From Parvularculaceae bacterium (GTDB lineage: Bacteria > Pseudomonadota > Alphaproteobacteria > Caulobacterales > Parvularculaceae): a stretch of 16,051 nucleotides of DNA. The position numbers and the translations under genes were made by a program. The notes under the pieces are model-generated. The model saw only the letters and a program-made list of their open reading frames with translations. It was not told the origin of the DNA and searched no databases. Positions 10,067 to 16,051 of this stretch are shown here, in pieces (the stretch's first letter is position 1; the number at the start of each line of letters is the position of its first letter). The stretch covers positions 1 to 16,051 of the forward strand of contig SHAI01000027.1 of NCBI GenBank assembly GCA_004213235.1, in the 5' to 3' direction.

Positions 10067-13000
10067 ATGTCTCAGGAAATGGTGAACGTATTCAATCCGG
10101 CAGCTGCGCCGCCGACCTTCAACCAGATCCGTATTTCGCTGGCGAGCCCGGAGAAAATACTCTCCTGGTCCTATGGTGAAATTAAAAAGCCTGAGACCAT
10201 TAACTACCGTACCTTCAAACCGGAGCGGGATGGTCTGTTCTGTGCTCGGATATTTGGCCCGGTGAAGGATTATGAGTGCTTGTGCGGCAAGTATAAGCGC
10301 ATGAAGTACAAGGGCATTGTTTGCGAGAAGTGCGGTGTGGAAGTTACCCTCACCAAGGTACGACGTGACCGGATGGGTCATATCGAACTTGCCGCACCGG
10401 TGGCGCACATCTGGTTCCTGAAATCGCTACCTTCGCGGATCGCGCTCATGCTCGATATGACGCTGAAGGATGTCGAGCGGGTTTTGTATTTTGAAAACTA
10501 TATCGTCATCGAACCTGGCCTGACTTCTCTTGAGCAGCACCAGATGCTCACCGAAGAAGAATACATGGCGGCCCAGGAAGAGTATGGCGAAGACTCCTTC
10601 ACAGCCGGCATTGGCGCAGAAGCGATCCGTGAAATTCTGATCTCGCTGGATCTGGAGGCAATCGCTGCGCAGTTGAAAGTCGAAATCGCCGAGGCGACAA
10701 CGGAACTGAAGCCAAAGAAACTTGCCAAGCGGTTGAAGCTCATCAACGCGTTTATTGAATCCAATAATCGCCCCGAATGGATGATCATGACCGTTATTCC
10801 GGTGATCCCGCCGGAATTGCGCCCGCTTGTGCCGCTGGACGGCGGTCGTTTTGCGACCTCTGATCTGAATGATCTGTACCGCCGGGTCATCAACCGTAAT
10901 AATCGCCTGAAGCGCTTGATTGAACTGCGTGCGCCGGACATCATTGTACGGAACGAAAAGCGCATGCTGCAGGAATCTGTAGACGCGCTGTTTGATAATG
11001 GCCGCCGCGGCCGTGTCATTACCGGCACGAACAAACGTCCGTTGAAATCCCTCTCCGACATGCTGAAGGGTAAGCAGGGCCGTTTCCGTCAGAACCTGCT
11101 CGGCAAGCGCGTTGACTATTCCGGCCGTTCGGTGATCGTGGTTGGTCCTGAATTGAAGCTGCATGAGTGCGGCTTGCCGAAGAAAATGGCGCTGGAGCTA
11201 TTCAAGCCGTTTATTTATTCGCGGCTCGATGCGAAGGGCCTGTCTGCCACGGTGAAACAGGCAAAGAAGCTTGTTGAGAAAGAGCGCCCGGAAGTTTGGG
11301 ATATCCTCGACGAGGTAATCCGCGAGCATCCGGTGATGTTGAACCGGGCACCGACATTGCACCGGCTTGGGATCCAGGCCTTCGAGCCGAAATTGATCGA
11401 AGGTAAAGCGATCCAGCTTCACCCGCTTGTCTGTACGGCGTTTAACGCGGACTTTGACGGCGACCAGATGGCTGTGCACGTGCCACTGTCACTGGAAGCA
11501 CAGCTCGAAGCCCGCGTTCTAATGATGTCCACGAACAATATTCTCTCACCTGCCAATGGTAAGCCGATTATTGTTCCGTCTCAGGATATTGTTCTGGGGC
11601 TCTACTATATCACGATCGAGAAGGACAATGAACAAGGCGAAGGCATGGTCTTCGGTTCCATGTCCGAGATTGATCACGCTCTGGAGGCCGGTGCGGTCAC
11701 GCTGCATGCGAAAATCAAGGCGCGCTGGGATGCAACAGCCGAGGACGGATCGACGGTGCGTACCATCGTTGAAACCACCCCGGGGCGGATGAAGCTTGCG
11801 CAGCTGCTTCCAAAATCCGGCCGTGTGCCGTTCGATGTAGTCAACCAATTGTTGATCAAGAAAACAATCCAGGGGCTGATCGATACGGTCTACCGGCATT
11901 GTGGTCAGAAAGAGACTGTTATTTTCGCTGACCGGATCATGGATCTTGGCTTTAGGGAAGCTTGTAAAGCCGGTATTTCGTTCGGCAAGGACGATATGGT
12001 TATCCCGGCGGCGAAACAGGATTTGGTTGAAGAGACGCGTGCTTCGGTTCGAGATTATGAACAGCAGTATGCGGATGGTTTCATCACCCGGGGCGAGAAG
12101 TATAACAAGGTCGTCGACGCTTGGGCGAAGTGTACGGATAAAATCGCTGACGCTATGATGGCGGAGATTTCGTCTGTGCAGGTCGATCAGGAGACCGGCC
12201 GCGAGAAGCCCGTCAATTCGGTCTACATGATGTCTCACTCAGGTGCGCGTGGTTCGCCAGCGCAGATGAAACAGCTTGCTGGCATGCGTGGCCTTATGGC
12301 CAAGCCGTCTGGCGAGATTATCGAGACGCCGATTATTTCGAATTTCAAGGAAGGGTTGACCGTTCTTGAATACTTCAACTCTACCCACGGTGCGCGTAAA
12401 GGTCTTGCAGACACGGCGCTGAAGACGGCAAACTCAGGTTATCTCACCCGCCGTCTTGTCGATGTGGCCCAGGACTGCATTATTCGTGAAATCGATTGTG
12501 GTACGGATAAAGGCATCACGCTGGATGCGGTTATTCAGGGCAGTGAGACCATTGTGCCAATTGGGCAGCGTGTCCTTGGTCGAACGGCACTCGATGACAT
12601 TGTTGATCCAGAAGATGGGTCTATCATCGTCGCTGCAGGCGAGGAAATCGATGAAACAGCGGGCGAACGGCTGGAAATAGCTGGTGTCAAGAAAGTCCGT
12701 GTACGCTCGCCGCTGACATGTGAGGCTAAATCGGGGATTTGTGCCAAGTGTTATGGTCGCGACCTGGCGCGCGGCTCGGCCGTGAACATTGGCGAAGCAG
12801 TTGGCGTAATCGCGGCACAATCTATCGGTGAGCCGGGTACACAGCTCACGATGCGGACGTTCCACATTGGCGGTACGGCGCAGGTTGGTGATACGTCGTT
12901 TATTGAATCAAGCCATGATGGCGTATTGAAGTTCGAGAACGAAAATCTCGTCACCAACTCTGATGGTGATGTGATGGTCATGGGGCGGAACATGCTCCTC

Positions 13001-14332
13001 AAGGTTGTCGATAAGGATGAAGCTGAGCAGGCTTCCTTCAAGGTCACCTACGGTACAAGATTGCGGGTTGCTGAAGGGGCGAGTGTGGAACGCGGTCAGC
13101 GTATTGCTGACTGGGATCCATATACTGTGCCGATTATGACGGAAGTTGCCGGTAAGGTTAGGTTTGAAGACCTTCAAGAAGGCTTCTCCGTTCAGGTTGT
13201 CACTGACGAGGCGACGGGTATTGCGAGCCGTGAAGTCATGGACTGGCGCTCTAACCCTCGGGCGTCCGGCATGAAGCCAGCGATCTTGCTAGTGGATGAC
13301 GAAGGTGAGCCATTGAAATTGTCGACCGGCGGTGAGGCACGATACACGCTTCCGGTCGGGGCAATCCTTTCTGTCGAAGACGGCGGCGTGGTGCGCGTTG
13401 GCGATACTTTGGCGCGGATCCCAACGGAAGGTGCCAAGACGCGAGATATCACCGGTGGTCTTCCGCGGGTTGCCGAATTATTCGAGGCGCGACGTCCTAA
13501 AGATCACGCGATCATCGCCGAAGCTGACGGCCATGTTGAGTTCGGCCGTGACTACAAGAACAAGCGGAAAATTCGCATTCTGCCTACGGAAGAAGGTGCG
13601 GAGCCGATTGACTATCTTGTGCCAAAAGGTCGTCATATTACCGTTCAGGACGGCGACTTTATCGGCAAGGGCGAATACCTGATGGATGGTAACCCCGCGC
13701 CGCATGATATTCTTCAGATCATGGGGATTGAGGCCTTGGCCGACTTCCTGATCGAAGAAATTCAGGAGGTCTATCGTCTACAGGGCGTGCCGATCAACGA
13801 TAAGCACATCGAAGTCATTGTTCGTCAGATGTTGCAGAAAATCGAGATCACCTCGCCCGGCGATTCTCTGTTCCTCAAGGATGAACAGATCGACAAGATC
13901 GAGTTTGAGGAAGTCAATGAGAAGCTGATAAATGACGGCAAGCGACCAGCGGAAGGATCGCCTGTCCTGCTTGGCATTACCAAAGCGTCCTTGCAAACGC
14001 GGTCGTTTATATCTGCAGCATCGTTCCAGGAAACAACACGTGTCCTGACAGATGCGGCCGTCAACGGCAAAGTGGATTCGTTGGAAGGCCTTAAAGAAAA
14101 CGTCATCGTCGGCCGTCTCATTCCAGCTGGCACCGGCGGCATGATGACCGAACATCAGATTGAGGCAGAAAAACGTGATTCTGTTTTGATTGCTGAGCGG
14201 GAGAAGCGTGCGGCGGAAGCGCTTCCTGCACCAAGTATCGCAAGTGATCTGCCAGACGTTGAAGAAGTTTTTGGCACAACGCCGGTTTCTCCTGCTGGAG
14301 AAGACGTGATTGAGCCAGGCGTGGCAGAGTAA
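10067..14332 (+). CDS. rpoC: RNA polymerase beta' subunit
   Basis: This 1421-residue protein is the full-length beta' subunit. The N-terminal zinc-ribbon cysteines are C71, C73, C86 and C89. The catalytic magnesium site NADFDGD gives D462, D464 and D466. The second zinc site is C811, C885, C892 and C895, and the trigger-loop segment MRTFHIGG begins at M929, all within a few residues of E. coli numbering. No large insertion or deletion is evident. The C-terminus ends in an acidic Pro/Ala-rich tail after DVEEVFG, as is common in alphaproteobacteria. ATG 10067 is well placed after GAGGAG. A second ATG four codons later is possible but poorly spaced. The gene is followed by a strong terminator, and rpsL-rpsG-fusA do not follow directly. 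Confidence 0.98.
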   Translation: MSQEMVNVFNPAAAPPTFNQIRISLASPEKILSWSYGEIKKPETINYRTFKPERDGLFCARIFGPVKDYECLCGKYKRMKYKGIVCEKCGVEVTLTKVRRDRMGHIELAAPVAHIWFLKSLPSRIALMLDMTLKDVERVLYFENYIVIEPGLTSLEQHQMLTEEEYMAAQEEYGEDSFTAGIGAEAIREILISLDLEAIAAQLKVEIAEATTELKPKKLAKRLKLINAFIESNNRPEWMIMTVIPVIPPELRPLVPLDGGRFATSDLNDLYRRVINRNNRLKRLIELRAPDIIVRNEKRMLQESVDALFDNGRRGRVITGTNKRPLKSLSDMLKGKQGRFRQNLLGKRVDYSGRSVIVVGPELKLHECGLPKKMALELFKPFIYSRLDAKGLSATVKQAKKLVEKERPEVWDILDEVIREHPVMLNRAPTLHRLGIQAFEPKLIEGKAIQLHPLVCTAFNADFDGDQMAVHVPLSLEAQLEARVLMMSTNNILSPANGKPIIVPSQDIVLGLYYITIEKDNEQGEGMVFGSMSEIDHALEAGAVTLHAKIKARWDATAEDGSTVRTIVETTPGRMKLAQLLPKSGRVPFDVVNQLLIKKTIQGLIDTVYRHCGQKETVIFADRIMDLGFREACKAGISFGKDDMVIPAAKQDLVEETRASVRDYEQQYADGFITRGEKYNKVVDAWAKCTDKIADAMMAEISSVQVDQETGREKPVNSVYMMSHSGARGSPAQMKQLAGMRGLMAKPSGEIIETPIISNFKEGLTVLEYFNSTHGARKGLADTALKTANSGYLTRRLVDVAQDCIIREIDCGTDKGITLDAVIQGSETIVPIGQRVLGRTALDDIVDPEDGSIIVAAGEEIDETAGERLEIAGVKKVRVRSPLTCEAKSGICAKCYGRDLARGSAVNIGEAVGVIAAQSIGEPGTQLTMRTFHIGGTAQVGDTSFIESSHDGVLKFENENLVTNSDGDVMVMGRNMLLKVVDKDEAEQASFKVTYGTRLRVAEGASVERGQRIADWDPYTVPIMTEVAGKVRFEDLQEGFSVQVVTDEATGIASREVMDWRSNPRASGMKPAILLVDDEGEPLKLSTGGEARYTLPVGAILSVEDGGVVRVGDTLARIPTEGAKTRDITGGLPRVAELFEARRPKDHAIIAEADGHVEFGRDYKNKRKIRILPTEEGAEPIDYLVPKGRHITVQDGDFIGKGEYLMDGNPAPHDILQIMGIEALADFLIEEIQEVYRLQGVPINDKHIEVIVRQMLQKIEITSPGDSLFLKDEQIDKIEFEEVNEKLINDGKRPAEGSPVLLGITKASLQTRSFISAASFQETTRVLTDAAVNGKVDSLEGLKENVIVGRLIPAGTGGMMTEHQIEAEKRDSVLIAEREKRAAEALPAPSIASDLPDVEEVFGTTPVSPAGEDVIEPGVAE

Positions 14333-14361
14333 TCAACACTGAAAACGCTGCGCTTACGAAC

Positions 14362-14395
14362 AACCGGCCCATTTTACATGATGGGCCGGTTTTTT
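14362..14395 (+). terminator. Intrinsic terminator after rpoC
   Basis: A perfect 11-base-pair stem, AACCGGCCCAT (14362-14372) with ATGGGCCGGTT (14381-14391), has an 8-base loop and ends in six Ts (14390-14395). It lies 30 bases after the rpoC stop and closes the polymerase operon before the convergent sigma/anti-sigma pair. On the minus strand the stem lacks a T run, so it is probably one-directional. The following bases 14396-14627 contain no recognisable gene or site. Confidence 0.95.
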
Positions 14396-14627
14396 ATTGT
14401 CCAGGGTTTTCCGTTGACTGTGCTGGATATGATCCGGGCCCGTGATGTGGCGAGAGTCGGCATGGTGATCACGACAATTCCGCGCAATACCTTCTTGCGG
14501 TGCATCAGGCGGCTTGCCGTTAAGCAGCTTGATGTGCCGTCCGTGGTTCCCGCACAGAAGGCTCTGCGTTCTGCTCATGCCGGGGAGGGGCGCTAGAACG
14601 AGTGCATTTTTCGAATTGGTAAGGGCG

Positions 14628-15293
14628 TTAGAGCCCGACAAAGGGCTGAGCAAGCCGACCAAACAGGTCTTTGAAGACCAGCGGCCCATTGGTCGCAATC
14701 AGACAGATGCAGTCTTCCTCGCCGATTGCCGTCGGCGTATGGAGGGTATCTTCGTCTAAATCTGCAAGATCGCCCGCCCGAAACTCTCCGATCTCGTCGC
14801 GGTAAGCACCGCGCAAGATAAGGGTCAGCTCTTCGTCGCTATGGGTGTGCTTCGGCAATTGGGTTCCAGGAGAAATTTTCAGTAGCCGCAAGACACCGGA
14901 GCGATACCCTTCCGCATCAAGTACGTGCTGAGAAACGCCCGGCGCGACAGTGCGCCAATTTAATGACTCTAATGACGTGGGCAAATACGCGGCGAGTGGC
15001 CGCGCCTTGGCGAGATCGAAATCATTTGCTGCGACAATTGTCGAGGCCGGCTTCAATGGATCCTGCTCGCCGGCACGCGCCCAGAAATCCGCTAACGCGT
15101 TTTCTGCCATTGGCTCTGGCTCGGTGGTCTCAAGGCAAATACCGCCAAGTGCCTCGAAATCTGCCACGGCAGTTCTGCATTCTTCGCAGATTGAGATGTG
15201 CGTTGCGATAACAACTGCGCGCGCTTCGTCAAGGCGACCAGCGGCGAAATCCGCGAGTGTTTCTGATTTCGGATGATGACTGATTTTACGCAT
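14628..15293 (-). CDS. chrR: ChrR-type zinc-binding anti-sigma factor with cupin domain
   Basis: This 221-residue protein has the two-domain layout of Rhodobacter sphaeroides ChrR, which holds its ECF sigma factor inactive until singlet oxygen triggers release. The N-terminal anti-sigma domain has the zinc motif H6 or H7, H32, C36 and C39 (HISICEEC). The C-terminal cupin has H149, H151, E155 (HTHSDEE) and H185. The spacings match the ChrR ligands H6/H31/C35/C38 and H141/H143/E147/H177. ATG 15293 is chosen over TTG 15305 or GTG 15302 because GGTGA sits five bases upstream and the numbering then fits ChrR. The gene overlaps the sigma factor by 8 bases, so the two are translationally coupled. 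Which signal it senses in this organism is inferred from homology. No clear terminator was seen after it. Confidence 0.93.
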   Translation of the reverse strand: MRKISHHPKSETLADFAAGRLDEARAVVIATHISICEECRTAVADFEALGGICLETTEPEPMAENALADFWARAGEQDPLKPASTIVAANDFDLAKARPLAAYLPTSLESLNWRTVAPGVSQHVLDAEGYRSGVLRLLKISPGTQLPKHTHSDEELTLILRGAYRDEIGEFRAGDLADLDEDTLHTPTAIGEEDCICLIATNGPLVFKDLFGRLAQPFVGL

Positions 15294-15924
15294 CGAGGTC
15301 ACCAAGTTCCTTCCTTATCTTTGCGAATGCCAGTCTGAGCCTCGATTTTACGGTGCCCAATGGCAAATCAAGCCGTTCGGCGATTTCTGAATGAGGGGCA
15401 TCCTCGATGAAATGCAGACGAACAACGTCATATTGATTGGCGGGGAGAGCGCTGAACGCTTCTCTAATCTTTGCGTCTCGCTGCGCTCGGGCGATTTCAG
15501 CATCGGCCTGCGGCTCAGGTTCCGGTTGCAGCATGGGTTCTTCTGAATCGAGGGCAGGTTTTGCCGCGCGCCGCGCAGCGTCTATGCGCAGATTACGCGC
15601 TATTGTGAAAATCCATGTGGACGCGCCAGCCTTGGCCGGGTCGTACATGGCCGCTTTGCGCCATACTTTCAGCATCGTTTCCTGCGCGATATCGTCGGCA
15701 AGATCCGACGCCGCGCCTGCGCGCATCAGATAACCTTTAATCCGAGGAGCGAAATAATCGTAGAGCTCCGCAAAAGCCGAACGGTCCGCGGATGTTGCCA
15801 CGCGGACAAGCAGAGCGGACATCGCTTCGGAAAGCGACGCGTCTTTGTTTGTTGTTTTCTTCACGGGCGACACGTTGGTTAACAAAACTCCAGCCGTTCG
15901 CTCCGCTGTCAATATTGCACTCAT
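15286..15924 (-). CDS. rpoE: ECF sigma factor, RpoE/ECF11 type
   Basis: This 212-residue protein is an extracytoplasmic-function sigma factor. Region 2 (about residues 50-120) includes DDIAQETMLKVWRKA and ASTWIFTIARNLRIDAARR for core binding and -10 recognition. An acidic Pro-rich linker (about 125-145) leads to region 4 (about 152-206) with the helix-turn-helix SEIAERLDLPLGTVKSRLRL that reads the -35. Pairing with a ChrR-like anti-sigma places it near the group of R. sphaeroides RpoE, which controls singlet-oxygen defence. The start is uncertain. ATG 15924 has no Shine-Dalgarno sequence but lies just after a likely ECF promoter, so it may be leaderless. ATG 15822 would give 178 residues, closer to the usual length, but also lacks a good ribosome site. 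The first 34 residues look unstructured. Confidence 0.92.
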   Translation of the reverse strand: MSAILTAERTAGVLLTNVSPVKKTTNKDASLSEAMSALLVRVATSADRSAFAELYDYFAPRIKGYLMRAGAASDLADDIAQETMLKVWRKAAMYDPAKAGASTWIFTIARNLRIDAARRAAKPALDSEEPMLQPEPEPQADAEIARAQRDAKIREAFSALPANQYDVVRLHFIEDAPHSEIAERLDLPLGTVKSRLRLAFAKIRKELGDLDA

Positions 15925-15930
15925 GAAGGC

Positions 15931-15957
15931 AATACGTTTGGCTAAGCGTTTGGATCA
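15931..15957 (-). promoter_or_regulatory. Likely ECF promoter of the sigma/anti-sigma operon
   Basis: Read on the minus strand, TGATCC (15957-15952) is identical to the -35 I recall for R. sphaeroides RpoE-type promoters. It is followed after 15 bases by CGTATT (15936-15931), a plausible ECF -10. Position supports self-activation of the operon, as is common for ECF sigma genes. The spacing is slightly short, and the -10 differs from the TAAGA I recall for R. sphaeroides. Confidence 0.5.
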
Positions 15958-16001
15958 CAAAAAACCCTATCCCAACCGTGTCGCGGGCGCTAGCCTTGCC
16001 G

Positions 16002-16049
16002 GATTACGCGGGGCCTGGTTGATCCGTTCAACCTGAAATAGGCGTAATC
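16002..16049. repeat. Nested, nearly concentric inverted repeat at window edge
   Basis: Outer arms GATTACGC (16002-16009) and GCGTAATC (16042-16049) are perfect complements. Inner arms GGTTGA (16017-16022) and TCAACC (16028-16033) are also perfect, with a 5-base loop. The two centres fall within one base of each other, and the side loops are 7 and 8 bases. It could be an RNA hairpin, a protein-binding dyad or part of a promoter. The sequence ends before its context can be read. Confidence 0.6.
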
Positions 16050-16051
16050 GT

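Noticed and set aside
14378..14596. 72-residue open frame after rpoC
   Set aside because: It begins inside the rpoC terminator hairpin and resembles no family I recognise.
14354..14698. Minus-strand open frame of 114 residues overlapping the rpoC terminator and chrR end
   Set aside because: It overlaps a real gene in another frame, has a composition unlike a real protein, and has no ribosome site.
16002..16049. Integron attC site
   Set aside because: The bulged hairpin shape is similar, but the GTTRRRY and RYYYAAC core boxes are missing from the outer arms, and no integrase or cassette gene is visible.

Overview
The window looks like a chromosomal segment of an alphaproteobacterium. The RpoB and RpoC sequences begin and end in the style of that class, the mRNA leaders are GC-rich, and an ECF sigma factor is paired with a ChrR-type zinc anti-sigma factor. 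The order or genus cannot be fixed from the sequence alone. The content is mostly core translation and transcription machinery. I see no insertion sequence, phage gene, CRISPR array, tRNA or rRNA.

Layout. Positions 1-1314 hold the 3' part of an M28-family metallopeptidase gene whose 5' end lies outside the window. A 216-base spacer with a possible promoter and RNA structure leads into rplK (L11) and rplA (L1), a tightly coupled pair closed by a strong intrinsic terminator at 2697-2726. A separate gene for a YbdK-type carboxylate-amine ligase (2786-3925) follows. Next comes a 477-base spacer (3926-4402) with a possible promoter and a structured leader that includes a textbook terminator hairpin before rplJ. 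Then come rplJ (L10), rplL (L7/L12), a 504-base hairpin-rich spacer, rpoB, a 124-base spacer with one strong hairpin, and rpoC, closed by a strong terminator at 14362-14395. A 232-base stretch without a gene (14396-14627) separates rpoC from a convergent minus-strand pair: an ECF sigma factor (15286-15924) and its ChrR-like anti-sigma factor (14628-15293), which overlap by 8 bases. The last ~125 bases hold a likely ECF-type promoter for that pair and a nested inverted repeat at the window edge.

How it works together. L11, L1, L10 and L7/L12 are stalk and L1-arm proteins of the 50S subunit. RpoB and RpoC form the RNA polymerase catalytic core. The hairpins before rplJ, between rplL and rpoB, and between rpoB and rpoC are plausible control points setting ribosomal protein output against polymerase subunit output. 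By homology, the sigma/anti-sigma pair resembles the RpoE-ChrR module that responds to singlet oxygen. Its anti-sigma protein keeps every zinc ligand of both the N-terminal sigma-binding domain and the C-terminal cupin.

I do not see a clearly new biological system. The parts most worth a second look are non-coding: the rplJ leader, the rplL-rpoB spacer, the apparently leaderless start of the sigma factor gene, and the nested dyad at the right edge.
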